Positions 25,504 through 39,445 of a stretch of DNA of 60,000 bases are shown piece after piece. The DNA comes from Takakia lepidozioides (lineage: Eukaryota > Streptophyta > Takakiopsida > Takakiales > Takakiaceae). The notes below the pieces were generated by a model. The model did not search any database. It was not told the origin of the DNA and worked only from the letters and a program-made list of their open reading frames with translations. Positions within the stretch are counted from its first letter, which is position 1; every line of letters starts with the position of its first letter. The translations under genes were made by a program, and so were the position numbers. The stretch is taken from contig CM060733.1 in assembly GCA_030704615.1 (NCBI GenBank), positions 21,640,001 to 21,700,000 on the forward strand, in the 5' to 3' direction.

Positions 25504-28107
25504 CACCAAATGTCCAGCCCCGCGCCTTTCTACAAAATCCTTTCTAGAGCTTCCATGAGCCTTAAATTAGTCATTTTTCAACCAAAGTACAGCGTTGGAG
25601 CCTTCAATCTGCGGAGTAGCTCAACACCCAAGACCAACTCATCAATCAATCCGCATTGAAATTTTGTACGTTACTTTATGCAATCTATTTCGGTGTCCGC
25701 AGTTTGATGCAGAGTTCGTAAGATTTAGTACAGAGATCTCGATTTTGGCTACTGCATTCTGAGAAACATTAAGCAGGTCTGCAGTGTAGGTCCTTTCACA
25801 AATGTACCAGGCTACGCTGCACTCGCGGTGAAAAACCAGACCTTGCCAAGCAATGCCAAACACTGGAAAGAATTAAAAGCGCTCCAGCGCTACGAAAGCA
25901 ATGCAAGAATGCCCATCGGTGGTGCAACCCGAACAACTGCAACCATGAGATCTGAAGCCAAAAGCTTCACACCAAATTAAACTTCGAGATCTAAGAAGAA
26001 ACCCGGCAAAATAAAACCCCACCAACAAGATGAATGACGATTCAGACACTGGAGAGGGCAAATCAAAAGAACCTAACTGCGACAAAACGATCCCTCCGGG
26101 GGCCTAATGAATAGCCACGGTAAGACATTGGACCGTGTCCAATTGTTTATATAAAACAAACAAATTTCCCCCTCTCAATCGACACAGATACAGTAGCAGT
26201 CTGCAGGATGACCTGTGTGATCCCGCCAATGCATGCAAATCATCGTCTTCCACAGCAGCCCATGACCTGCCTGATTCCCGCCACCACCCTCGCCTTTGAC
26301 CCTCCCACCACAAACCCTAGACATGCCTCTTCTGTACTCGCGAGTGCGGTTATAGGCCTCCCTAGTGGTCATAGGGTACCCTTCTTATGTGATCGAGAGT
26401 GCGGTTATAGGGATCCCTAGTGGTCATAGGGAAGTTCCCTATTTCCACTAGGGAGTCCTATAACCGCACTCGCTAGGGTACCCCTACGGCATGCCAGCTG
26501 TCCCTGAATTTACCAGAATAACATTTACTCCAAAGTGAAAAGTGTCAGAGTCACGTAAGACAGATCTGGAAGAATCGCGTGTCGGATCGAAGTCGCTCAG
26601 GTGGTACTGGGTTCAAATCACACAACGTGCACTGCAGCGTGGCTTTCTTCCCTTTTTATGCTTTCCTCTCTCAAAGGTGTCAATCATGTCGATCAATCAT
26701 GCAGATATGGGGCCACGTGCGGCACGTCACCTGGTGGGGTACATAATGTTGAGGGACATGAGCTTTTAGTTGCTCAGGGATACATGAGCGCCGCAACTGA
26801 GGACTCATGTTCTTTTTGGATTGTGTTTTCTTTTTGTCCTCTGAAGTGCGTTCTGGAAACTTCTCGGAGGATCTTGCGTTTTAGTGGATTCCCGAGTTAG
26901 TGAGTTTGTTAGTGAGTTTGGTAGGTTTAGTTGAATCGTGGAGTTATTAGTTGGTCTGGTAAGTGAGAAGGGCCAGAGTTGTCTCTTCCTTCGCGCTCGT
27001 CTCGGATGGAGTACTAGTCTTTCGGGGGATCTTCGTCTTCCGTGCTCAAACGATTTGTTGCAGGACTTTGGCCGTAAGTTTGCTTGAATTTCGTGGCCAT
27101 CAACCCTAAGAATTGACGTGGACTGCGGCGTTCCTTAGTCTGGTACTCTCTCTCTCTCTTTGATCTCTTGAAGAAAGAGAGTAATTTGATTTCACTGGAA
27201 GATGTGTTTCGTTGAAGGTGCTCACATGGGCCATATGCTGCGCCTTCTGAAGGTGATTTTCTTTGTAGAGTCGATGGATATGATGCACCAGCCATGTCAG
27301 ATTTGTAGCATTTAATTTACATCAGGTTGTGAGTGTTTTCTTTCTGTATCAGTGCCCGGAGTCGAGGAGAGGAAGACTGTTAACTTGAGCTGTAATACCA
27401 CTCTCACCGTGGCTGAACCAGTAGGTGAATAATGTTGTGGCATTGGGCCAATCAGGGGTTTATTAACCTCGTGCTAGAATATGCTCCCTGATCGATACCA
27501 TCCTTTTGAAGTTGGAAAAAACTGCAGGGCGGGTAGTGTGATGCTCCTGTGCCTAGCTTCAAACCCTGTTTACTTGGTTTGCTTGGGAACTCTGGAAATT
27601 CTGCTTTTCGGGCTGTCACATGGACTATTTGTGTTGGGAAGTAGGGAATTATGGTGACTAGCTTCAACAGCTGGTTACTGTGGCCTGGTGTGATTGTGTA
27701 TGGTAACTGAATGTTGTGGGTTGGAAACCATTGAGTCTAAAATAAACCCGACTCCTGCAATTCCACCGATTTCAACCGCTATGGGTGAAATTCACTGCAA
27801 GAGCTCAGTATCAGACGCAGCTGAGAGAGTTGGATATGTTCCAGCTGCGGCTTGGGGAATTGGCTTGGCAAATTGGATATCTAGGTGGCCTAACCACGTT
27901 GGAAGGATGTGCAGCAAGCGAATCCCTCCGTTGCGATGCAAATGACCATTAGAGGGAGACACCCCCTAACATGGGCAGAGCTTACCCTAACGGGTTATGG
28001 AGATAAGTTACACTCCCATGGGCCTCTCGACATCTTATTTCTAAATTTTATAACCCTAAGTATTGGTTGTTCATTCATGTGACAGCTGCAAAAAACGCTT
28101 GGGTGCG
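25504..28107. other. Intergenic region between transporter and MAPR gene
   Basis: Divergent promoters for both genes. The region contains a foldback element at 26341-26480. A 5' UTR intron of the MAPR gene could begin near 27000 and end at the AG before 28085, but this is inference. Minus-strand 27295-27014 is open for 93 codons without family similarity. Confidence 0.4.
26341..26480. repeat. Foldback/MITE-like inverted repeat
   Basis: A 40-bp module (GAGTGCGGTTATAGG..TCCCTAGTGGTCATAGGG) occurs directly at 26342 and 26397 and inverted at 26435-26473. The second and third copies form a stem of roughly 37 bp with almost no loop. The GGTACCC word also recurs inverted just outside (26376 and 26477). 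Confidence 0.8.
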
Positions 28108-28431
28108 ATGGCAGCAGCTCAAGTGGGTGACGTTACTGAGGAGGAACTGAAGAATTACAATGGGAGCAGCCCAGGTCTGCCACTCTTTGTTGCCATCAGG
28201 GGGAAAATATATGATGTTTCAAGTGGGCGGGATTTTTATGGTCCTGACGGTCCTTATGCAGCCTTCGCTGGAAAGGATGCCAGCCGTGCGTTGGCGAAAA
28301 TGTCAACTAAAGTTGAAGATGTGAGCTCAAATCTGGATGGGCTTTCTGAAAAAGAAATTGAGGTGCTTGATACCTGGGACAAGAAATTTGAGGCCAAGTA
28401 TCCAGTGGTAGGGAAAGTTGTTGCTTCTTAA
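28108..28431 (+). CDS. MAPR2: Membrane-associated progesterone-binding-like (MAPR2-type) heme protein
   Basis: A single-exon 107-residue protein from the ATG at 28108. The cytochrome-b5-like fold of the MAPR family spans nearly all of it: TEEELKNYNGS, LPLFVAIRGKIYDVSSGRDF, YGPDGPYAAFAGKDASRALA, LSEKEIEVLDTWDKKFEAKY and PVVGKVV. The tyrosines of FYGPDGPY occupy the heme-ligand positions of this family. Unlike the longer MSBP1/2 proteins it has no N-terminal membrane segment, so it matches the short soluble Arabidopsis form (about 100 residues). The frame is open upstream to 28063 without an ATG. An AG at 28083-28084 suggests a 5' UTR intron. MAPR proteins bind heme and interact with P450s and sterol-related partners; the exact role here is unknown. 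Confidence 0.92.
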   Translation: MAAAQVGDVTEEELKNYNGSSPGLPLFVAIRGKIYDVSSGRDFYGPDGPYAAFAGKDASRALAKMSTKVEDVSSNLDGLSEKEIEVLDTWDKKFEAKYPVVGKVVAS

Positions 28432-29607
28432 AAGATTCTACAATCATCCTTCTGTTCATTTGATCCATAGCCTCTCGTAATCTCTCTGGATGTCCATTAC
28501 AAGTGTACTTATGCAGATGACGTCCCAATAAACCCAGTCACATTTCTGTGTTGGACTAGCGAGAGTGAAGCCATCAGGACGTCATATCTAAGGAATCCGT
28601 TTCTCTGAAGATTGAAAGCGGGAGGATGAACAGAGCTGGCTCAGCTTATGACCGTACCTTACAGCAGTGTGATCACTCCAATTTGGTGGTTACAAAGCTC
28701 ATGAAAGAAATAGGAGGAAATGTAATTCTCAGATTGAAGAGTCTTGAGAAACCTCCTATGGCCGAGGATGAGAATAAACAAGCGGATAGGGCCACAAAGG
28801 GGCTTACAAAGGCAACCATCCATACCATGTTATCCTCCCATGGTGGGACGGATGTTTACAGAAAGTACTTTGGCCTTAATTGATTCCCAAGAACTCTTTA
28901 CCACTGACCTCCAATATTTCCATCAGAAAGTTGTTTCCAAATCTTTCAACAGCCCTGGACCACATAGAGGGAGAAAGAAGAGAGAGAGAGAGAGGCGAGC
29001 AAAAACTTCTCAATGTAACTCATTGAATTAAAACTTTACCTGGCTGGTTCGACACAGATTACTGCAAGTAATGCTACTGTATGAATATTTTCTCACTAAC
29101 TACAGCCATAAATAGTGTGACACAGTAGACCACACAAGAAGCTGCCACTTACAACAGGCGAGATCAACCCTCCCACTCAGACTGTATTAAGAATCGCAAT
29201 TTTCCTGCTTTGAAAGGCCATCGTGAATCACGTACAAATCAGCCCCACTGCAGGAGAAAACTGGCCTTCACAGAGTTTTCACATTTCCCAAACGAAATGT
29301 GGCCAAACTGACCTCAGCACATTTCCACACTGGTTGATGTCATTCCCACTTGGAAAAGCTGACAGTAGAGCATCCTCAGGCTCTTCAATGATTTCACTCC
29401 AAGAAATAAACAAGTTAACACTGCTGGTCTGAAAAAGGAAATGCAATCTAGACTAGATGGAGGAAGCCTGCTGAAGAGTTATGAAAAAAACGATTGCAGT
29501 GAATGACGATGAATGTTGAGGCAACCATGAAACACTATGATACAAATCACCCCCATATAATAACTTGTCAGATAGGACTAGTGAACAAATAAAATTAATC
29601 ATAAAGC
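28432..29607. other. Convergent gap between MAPR2 and XPG genes
   Basis: The 3' UTRs of both genes and a short GA run near 28981. The open frame 28626-28883 has no recognisable family. Confidence 0.45.
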
Positions 29608-32600
29608 TTAATCCTTGTTAGCATGTTTCTTCCTGCGAAGAAAAGGGACCGCTCGCAACCCCATACCCACAGCCACCCTTGAGTTCTTATCAGGGTCGGT
29701 GGTATTGGGAGAAGCCTCTGGCAAGACTACACTAGAAATGGACTGGATCCCAACATTATAGAGGGTATCTTCACTAGAAGTAAGACTTGGGATAACAAGT
29801 CGAGGGGGTGGTATGGGAACCTGTGTTCCATGACTCTTCTCATGGAGAACTTCCCCTACGGATGAGACAGTTTGAATGCTGGACACAAGCAACTGACCAG
29901 TACCCAGATTTTGATGGTTCTCTTCAGAGGCATCCATGCCTGGGACCGTACCTCTAGTCTCAATGGTGTCTCTCTCTTGGGGAGCTTCGAGGTTGGCGAG
30001 TTCATCTTCTGTGTCTGACACACAGAATCCCCCGCCGGTCACCAAATAGTCAGGCACCATCCCGCCTTCTGACTCGCTGGCCACAACTGCATCCTCATTG
30101 TCCCCCCCACAGACCCTGCCACTCTCAGACCCTGTTTCCACCCTTGCGTTTCTTCCCAGGCTCACATTGCCAAGCATTTCTTCATCGTCACTATTACAAA
30201 CTCTGCCACCATGTACAAGGCCCATTCCAGCTGGAATGTTTCCATTAACTGTCTCATGTGGATTTAAGCCTCTTGTGTTCTCACTGGGTAGGTGCTCTGC
30301 TATCAAGGTCCTTAGATTCCTTTGAGAACTCTCAAGAGCGACAACTGGTTTTTCTCTCACAAGCTCCCCTGCCTGTGAGCTGCCGTTGTCAGCAGGAGTA
30401 TTGGAAGGTCCCATCGCCTGCTCTCCAGAACCTGCCTCTCTGCTTTCAATGACTATTGACTTGGGGTTGGAGTTGTTGTTCTCGAGTGGAAGATCGCTGT
30501 CACTCTCAGACCCAGGAGACACACTGTGGCCATCTGAATCTTCGGCCAACTTGTACCTCACCTGAGTGCGTACTCTGGTAGACTGCATGGACATGAGAAA
30601 ATCTTGAAATTAGTGAGGTTTTTTGTCAAAGGACATTCCTTGAGAACACAAAGAGATCTGATACACAATCCTTCACATTGAATGTGCAAGATAGGTCATG
30701 CAGTTGGGTAGTTGTTGCTTACCCTGCGAGGTTGCAGAAGGTGCTCAGCAACTTTCCTCTTCAAACCCACTGTATCCACACCCTCACCGCCACTTGAAGA
30801 ACTATCATCCACCACACCTCTTCGACTGACACCTCTCCCCATTCCTCTTCCTCTCCCTTTCCCCCTTCCCCTGCCCCTCCCACGAGCAATTTCCAGTCCC
30901 CTGTTCTCTTCCCCGACATTGTTGGATGCCATCTTGCAAGCATTTGCTTTCTCGTGGCTGAACTGCCGCCCACCACGACCCCTCCCTTTTCCTTTCTGTT
31001 TTCCTTCAATGGTAGAGGGAAGCAGATCCGGCTGCTGCATGAGGGTGTGTTGATCATCATTCGAAGTCCTCTGTTCCGTCCTGCAATCCATGACTGGAGA
31101 TACTGGTGCAGTTGTGGTTGTTGTTGATGGAACTTTCTCCTCACTCTTTTTCTTCAATTTCTTTGCTGGTGAGGAAGCAGCTTGATGCGAGGGTATGTCC
31201 ATAAGTTCACTCGACCGCCGGCCTGTGATACCAGTGAGTGCTTTCTGTATCCGTTTACTTCGAACCTTAGCAAACCTCTGGTTGAAGCTGTAAAATGCCT
31301 CCAGCCGAAGTTGGGTCTGCCACAGTGTTACAAGATACCGAAATTGGTTTAGAGCATTTCCACTGGATGGGCAAACTGAGAATCACATTTGACAAAAGTT
31401 GGAATGTTTCTTGAAGGGTGCATTGCTTAGAACATTGCCACTACATGGGCAAACTGGGCGGAGCACCTTTGATGAGAGGTTGAATCTCTTTATTGGGTGA
31501 TTAAATGATTTAAGAAGTGATACTAAACTGACTTACACAACATGGCAGTATCATCTGATAAAAAGGAAGCTTTTCATTTAGATTTGCAATATTTGAAGTA
31601 CTTATGAATGCGTAGCCCATGTGGACCATATAAAACTCAACACAAAAGTAGCTCTGCCTTCTCTCAGGTGAGTGTGCATGACACCTCTGCATGGCCCAGG
31701 ACAAGCAACCAGACCTAAATGTTGCAATGGCAACTGAAAAAGTCCACCACTTGACAAAGAACCCACCCACCAATACCCCATTGAGACTAAGTGCATAATT
31801 ATGCTTCAGTTCCATTGCTAACAGTTTATATTCTGGTTATGCCTATTGGAATAAAGACAACTTACCTCACGACGGTCGTACTCTTTAAGCACAGGCAACA
31901 GCAACTCGTCCACCTTGTCTTTCGTCCATGCAAACCTCTCAAAGCAAAAGCTGCATGTCCCCACAGGTTACTGTTTGATCCCAAAGAGCAGCCACTATGT
32001 TTGGATGGCCCTTGTAGGCTTAACAAACATGGCATCAATGACAGAAGGATTGGATAGCTCAGCCGTCAGATTATTAAGAAAAAAACCAAATCCATAAAAC
32101 CAAATCCAAAAGAATGTACTCATAAGACATTGCTTGCCATAAAACCAACTCCAAAGAGGACTGAAGGGGGTAGGCTGTCCCTTACTTGCGGAGAGACTCC
32201 AGGTCTGGGCGGCCCCAGCTAAAGGGGTCCATTGATTTGTCTACTTGTGGATTTCTGTAGGCTGCCACCACCTTCTCACTTGGGAATGACTCTGGAATGT
32301 TCCAGTTTTTGCTCACCGCCCTCTACAGAATCACAGAGCATCTAATGAAAAACAAGATAAACAGTGAAACTCAATGGAAATCAAATTTGGTTGCTGTCCA
32401 ACACAGTTGTGGCTTTAAAAAGAAGGTTAGAAACAGCCTTAATCAAATAGGACAAATCCACAGCAGGAATCCTCCCCTCAAAGATACCAATACAAATGAT
32501 TGATCAGACCATCTATGGTGAAGACAAGACAACTTGCACAAAATTCTCAAAGTGCTAAACCCAGTATTCCTCAAGCATCTCAGGTTACAAGGCATTTAAG

Positions 32601-35600
32601 GGAAGTGAGACTCCTCAAGAGACTGGAGGAACTAAGACCCATACATGATTCTCCATGAAAACTTGCTGGCGAATTTGAACATCAGGATCACCCCCAATAT
32701 CGTTTCCATCCCCCACTTCTGTTACTCCGTCCTCGCCATCCTCTTCAACCATATCCTCCCCATTGTCTGTCAGTTTTTGTTCACTCTTACCACCCTGCTG
32801 CTCTGCTTGGGGAGGCTTCCCCTGTGTGCGTGCTTGTTTGCTTTTCCCCCTTGACCGTAGCTGGACTTTGCCAAGCAGTGACAGATCCGGAGACTCCAGC
32901 CACTCTTTAAACTTCTTGAGTCCACCTTCCTCAGCAAATGCATTCACCACCTCAATTGCATTGACTATGCCTATTCCACTGTTCAAGAGGCATACCAAGC
33001 TCACAGGTTAGTAAAGACCTTTAGCTGCAGGTGTGATACCCAGTGTCCAGGTACCATGGAACAATCCCCAGCAGAATCAGGAAGGTAACACAGGGAGAGA
33101 ACAAAAAAGTGTGCAAGAAATACGCAAAGAGGGAACTGACTGCAAACTTTACTGGTTAAAAAGGGGCAAACCTGATGCCTTCTGTGTAGTCACTCCCTAA
33201 CAGCAAGGCCATGTGAATCAACTTCTCTCGACTTAAACCCATCTCTGTCTCCACATCCTGCAACAGTACTCTTCAGATTACTTAACATACGCTGGGCGAA
33301 TTATTGTATGGCTGCCTACTATGTCGCCATACTGAAAAATGTGAACTAATGAAAGCAGAGGCTTCGCCACACACAGTAGTTATATACTCTTGAATGACAA
33401 TTCCTCTTCAAACTCCTTGATTTTGGCTTTATATCATGTCACAAAAAAATGAGAAAGTTTGTTTAGTTCTTTCCTGTTCTTTCCTGCATATCCCAACATC
33501 GATATCACAAAAATGTTAATAGATTCAAACCTTCATGTAGTATGTCTCCACATATTTACGGTCATCAAAAATGTTCTTGTAGACATTTTGTCCACCGAAA
33601 AGAAACACGTCACAATCATCTGTGACAACGCCATCTACCAATTGGACAGAATCCAGGTAGGCACACTGTGCCTCTGCTTCCATTGGAGCTATGATATAAG
33701 GGAGGCCAAACATCTGCAGCAGCTCCTGCCAACACAAATCCATAACATCGCTATCAGTTCAAACAAATGAGGAGAGCACTCGATTGGAAGGAAGGCGCTT
33801 ACAGAGGTGTGTTTAAACAAAAGCAATGTTGGACAGCTGCATAGACATCCCTGTTGGAGAAGTAAGAGCAGCAGCACAAGGTCAGTGAACGAGTCTAAAT
33901 AGCATAAAAACATCTACTTGGTCTGGTGTCTCCAAAGACCTGGCATTCAGTAAACATCTCCCCTGTGACAGAAGCTGCATTACGCTCATTCTTCTTCTGA
34001 GCATTTCGGAGTTCCACCTCCTCCTGGAACAGCAGCTCTCGCTCTCTCACCAGCCTTGTCTGGATAGCATCTTGCTCCTCAAGCTCAGCGTGCAACTCAG
34101 CTTCCTCTCTTGCAAGTGCCTACCAACAGTTTCCAGATTTAGAGTAAACACAAAATCCATGCCCTTCACTGTTGTCCAAGTTACAGCCATTAAGAGTGCC
34201 TACATCTCTTCGAGGAGGAAGTGATATAATTAATGATGTCTATAACATATCATCATAAAGATCTACCTTACAGCAAGCAGAACACACCCTTGGCAGAACT
34301 AAACAATTCACATCAGTCCACAATCACAAGCCCCAACCATCTTCTTTGGAGCTGCTAGATTCTTGCTACATAGGAGGCCCCTTTAAACTTAACACTAACA
34401 GAAAAAGTACAACCCTGGGGAAATGTGGAGCCTCTGGAGTTACAAAAGCTACAAACCTCTTACATTGGAGACGGCACCTCTAGATTGGCAGCAGTGACAC
34501 AAGTGGAGGATGTCCACAGCCTTTCATCCCGTTCCCACAGTGCTACAGTCGTTGGAGACTAAGAGAAGAAAACCCGACATAATGCTAAACATTATAACAA
34601 AAAACTGGTTTACAAGAGGACCTCGGTTTCAGTTATAATGACTACCTCTCGCTCTGCCACCAAGTCAGCCTCATGCTTTAGCATCACTTCTCTCTCTCTT
34701 GCCACATCCATCTCGTCTGCTTCTCTGATCAACTCCTCTGAAGTATTGTTGTTCGCATGTTTGGGTATATGTTCACTTTGACCTGAATTTAGTATCTTGT
34801 TACTCTTGACATCCTCTTCTTGCATCCCGCTTTCAGCTGGAAGAACTACTTTCGCATTTCCACATGTCTCTCCTTCTCTTGACATGCCCCCAAACAATGG
34901 GGATTTTTCTGAAGCTTCCGCAGCCCTTGGATGAGGTACAACTTGAGCATTGCTTAGAGAGACATCAAGTCCTCTGTGGTATCCCTCATCAAAAAGATTT
35001 GGTGGAAAATTGCCTCGTTGCTTGTCTTCATTTCTCATTGCTGTGGCCTCTTTTGGATCCACTGAGTGTTCAATGCCGGAGGCACTGGAGGTATTTTGTA
35101 CCAATGCAATCACACCCTGATCGGCTGACAGCGCCATCTCAGCTTCATATCCAGAAAGGTTTCCTGCTTGCATACCTTGCATAACCCCTCTAGCATCAAA
35201 CCCTCCAAATCCGCTATCATAGCGAACTTGGGTGCAAGAATCTCTGAGGATGTTTCCCTGTCTGGCACCGTAAGCGTCATCTTCACATGAACTCACTCCC
35301 TCTTTAGAGGCTAGTTGGCACCCTATCTTTGAATCAATTCCATATGATCCCAAAGGATGCCTCTCCATCTCAATCCTTCCCAATCTGTCATCGCTTTCCA
35401 TGATACCTTCGGCTGCAATACCACTTTCTGGTGGTACTACTCCCTCCACCTCACTTCCCCTATTCTGAGATACTGACTTTCTCAAGTCTTCGACTGAGAG
35501 GATTCCCATGGCACCGGACCTCCCCACCAGATCTCGATCTACATCTCCCCTCTGCATCCTTTCTACCATCCCATCCCTTCCCCCCTGAGCACTCTCCCCA

Positions 35601-38600
35601 AAGACTGCCTTACCCTTCCTGGCACGCTCACGTGCAAAGAAAACCTCCTCTGGCTCCAGCTCTCTCCCATTCATATCAAGGCTTGTAGAAAATGCCTGAC
35701 CATCCAACACCTTAGGTACCCCTTCAAGCAACGGCGCACCACTTTTCTTCATGTTTTCATCTAAGGGCTCCCTGATAACTAACTGAGAAAGTCCTCCTCT
35801 CGCTGTGAGTTTTGATGGGCCAAAATCATCCAAACTTCGGCGAATTGCCTCCTGAAGCTCCATATCTTCTTCTGCCGGCAACAAGCCTGATCCCACTGGT
35901 TCTGTAACCAAAAACTCAGCACCTGTTACAGCCACTGCTCCACTCCCATCTTCCCACTCTACCTCACTCTCATCACTATTCCCTGTGTCACTGTCGTCAC
36001 TCAGTCCTGGGTTCTCTGTCCTGTATGCTCCGGGTTCTGCTACTCCAAGACAATTTTCATTGTTTAGCAAGCTCAACTGGATGGCTTCAGCCATTTCGAC
36101 ATCATAGTCACCTGGGCGTAGTACATTCCACCCAGCCTCATTACTAGCATGACTCTGTGATTCAGTAACTACTTTGTCACATGGTTCATCCCTAGCACTA
36201 CCATTGACTGGCTGACCCCCCAAACTTTTCATAGACTGTATTCCATCCATGTCTTTTATCCTAGCTTGCAAAATCTCAGTATTATCTTCTAGATCTGCCT
36301 CTACTATGACTCTAGAATCTGTGTCTTTCACCGCCCCTTCACCACTTGGAATTCTTTGGCCCCCAGAGCTTTTCCTATCCGACATTTTTTCTGCTCCCAT
36401 GGTCGTTGTTTCCCTCTCTCCTTCATCAATGGCCAGTTTCTTCCCAGAAGTTTGGCAGGTCACACCTCCACTGTGTTTCATGTCTGCCTCTGCTACTACT
36501 AGCCCGTTAAATAGCTCGCAATCCTCATCTCCATCCTGTGATAACCCCCCCTCATCAATGAAAGAGATTTGCAAATTCTGTGATGCACTTTCCTCTGGCA
36601 GTGCCATGGCCTTTGTTGCCCTGCTTACTGCCTCAACAGCCACTTCCTTCCCAAAACCTTGGCTGATTAAACCTCCACTGTGTTTACCGTCCCCCTCTCC
36701 GGCTATTAGTCCTTCAAACAGCTCTCCATACTCATCTACATCCAATGATAAGCCCCCCTCATCAATGAACGAGATTTGCAGACTCCCTGATGCACTTCCC
36801 CCTGGCAGAGCAATCTCACCATCTTGTCTTGCCAGTTCAAACCTTTCCCTACTGTTAGACACTAGTTCAGTCCTACTCCCCCCATCTTGCACATGGAGTC
36901 CCTGGAAAAGCCCTCCCTCTCCATCAGTCCCCAATCCTATATGCCCATCAATGCTGCGATCATGTGCCGCCCCTTCAACTGTAATGTTGCCAATTCCATT
37001 TGCTTTCACTACAGACTGTCGATTCACCACATCTTTCATGAGGTAAAGGTTCCACTGCAAGTCGCGAGTCATACGGACTCCCATTCCCCGTACTCTACTC
37101 ACCCGAGTGCGCCCCTTTTCATCCACATATGTCTGGACTGAACCATCCAGGTTCCGTTCCGCTTCCTCAGCTTGTGAATGAGATGTGATTCCCTCCATCC
37201 CAACAGCTGCAGAGGTTGGCCTTAGAGTTGCAGAAAACAAGCTTGAGGCTGGAGATCCAGGAGGTTGGGCCGTTGGTTCAGGAGCTTTGGGTGCAGTGAC
37301 TAACTGGGAAAAGTTGCTCACGTTCGCCCCATTCAATGCGCTGTGCAGGGTTCATCTTGTTGTCAGGAGACACAGAGAGAGAGAGCCCTTGGTTTGGCAC
37401 CAAGCTGCAAAGAGACACACTGCTGTGGACAGAAGTGACAGAGAAACCCAACATCTAATCAGAAACACCAAATAGAACACTGGGAAAAAGACATACGGTT
37501 TTTCTCCTTGATAGGAAGAAGAAAAAATGAACTCGCGATCAGTCTCTGAAGCAATCCGCGCTGTTGGCACTCCTCCTAAACCCCGTCCTGCTGCGGCTTT
37601 TTGGACATTATTAATCTCCCTACGGAATGCTACTGTCTTCAAGTACGCTTCAATTTGAAGCTGTGAAAAGGATGCTGGGGCCTGCACTCACACGACCCAC
37701 CAAATCCTTCCTTGTTAGATGAACAGTTCCAAAGACTACGTTGAAAAGAGACACATCTCCTCAGGCCACCTTCAGACAACCAACATTAAGGAAGGAAAAA
37801 CAAGCTAACTAATAATGGTCTGTCCGATTGATAGGGCTCACCCCGACAGGGGGCAGTAGACGTAAGGTGAAGCGGCTCTTAGTTAGGCCGGCTATGGCCG
37901 CAGTCTTCTCTCTGTGGGATAGCATGAGTTCAAGGCAGAGGTAAGATCAAGAACACGAGAGTCATATGCCTGACCTACAGTAAGTCTGTATCTTCTCAAA
38001 GTGACAGGGAGGATATGTTTCAGTTGGAAGTAAGGACAACCTTACCTTAGCAACCTTGTGAAACTTTTGTCGGTTCTCAGCCACTAGCTGCTCCCTCATC
38101 TGACCAGTGAGCCAAAAATACACATATCTATATGAAAGCCTGTAAACTCTGAATTCACATTAAGGAGTAACCAAAAACAATGAGAAAGACACATTCAAGA
38201 TTAAAAAGAACTTGTCAAAGATTAAAACAAAGGCACGCAGAAAACAACACATAGAGAACAGACCATCAAGAAAAGGACACACGGAAGAAGAACCAACATA
38301 AATGAGGAAGGAAATCAAAAGGTATCCCATGATCATTCACAACCTCACCTGGACCAAAAGATCGAGCTGCATGGAAGGAGGTAGAGATGCCAACACCGTC
38401 GGATCTAGCTGTCCCTGTGCTGCTGGCTGCATTCATATGACCATTTGTTTCACAAAATAGCTGAGCTTCAATCATCTTTACGGAAGATCTAAGAAAGACA
38501 CTGCTTTAAGTCAAGAAAAGAATAACAGTCTGTCAAAATGTGGATAATAGAACTGGAAGTCTTCAGACACTGAGAGAAAGAACCAACAGAGAGCAACAAG

Positions 38601-39413
38601 CAACCTTAAGCAATTCTGGGAACAACAGGCAATAGACCAGGCGATGTAAAATACAAAAACAATCCACCATGGTGAGAACAACAGTACAAACAGAGAGATG
38701 ACCATCAAGGCTCACCCTTCATGTTAGTGACCTCCAAGTTAAGTTTTCTCACATAGCCCAAGGCACTTAACAATGCTTGCAGCCATACATATATGATAAA
38801 TCAATAAAAAGATGAAGATACATGGACAGGGGTGTCACCTACCAGCACAAGAAGCTCCTCCTCATCTTCATCATCATCCACACTGGTGGCAGTAACTTGT
38901 TCTTTTTCCACCAAGTGGGCCTCATCCATCTCTTCATCCGACTGTGACTGCGTGGTTGGTGAGGCTGTTACCCTGTCCATAAAACACATACCCAACAAGC
39001 AACAGAAACATATGACATGAACGAGAAGTGAAAGAACGCCAACATGCAACAGGAATACACCTTAGTGAAGAAATATGCTTAGAATGCAACGACTGTATGA
39101 CCATACCACTCCTCCCAGGCGCAGCATCTATGGGCGATAAGTACCCTTTTGAGCAAAAAATAATGTACATATGAGAACACCAGTATACCTATCACCCAGA
39201 AGGGCGCCAGCTATGATGCATACAAAGTGAGATCCTCAGGTCTTGTGCTTGGTGATGCAGGTTTATTGTTAGCTAATGCATATAAGGCACTCCAGAACTG
39301 TTCCACCACAGCTAGTTCAACCATGCAGGGCCAGTTGCCAGTCCGCAGTGGACTGTGATAAGAGGTGCTATCGTTGGCCTGGCCAGAATGGGGGGGACAG
39401 AAACATGGAGAAC

Positions 39414-39445
<32 letters not shown>

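Noticed and set aside
26560-26640. tRNA-like GGGTTCAAATC near a CTCAGGTGG string
   Set aside because: The T stem does not pair and there is no A box at the right distance or acceptor stem.
27014-27295. 93-codon minus-strand frame starting MAGASYPST
   Set aside because: No family resemblance, no splice partners, and it lies in the probable 5' leader region of the MAPR gene.
28063-28107. Upstream extension of the MAPR2 frame
   Set aside because: It has no ATG and crosses an AG acceptor; the ATG at 28108 matches the family N-terminus.
36249-37046. 265-codon plus-strand frame opposite XPG exon 8
   Set aside because: It is the antisense shadow of the Ser/Gly/Glu-rich XPG spacer, which is supported by phase and UIMs.
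37860-37930. tRNA-like segment with GAGTTCAAGGC in an XPG intron
   Set aside because: The B box departs from consensus and no cloverleaf could be drawn.
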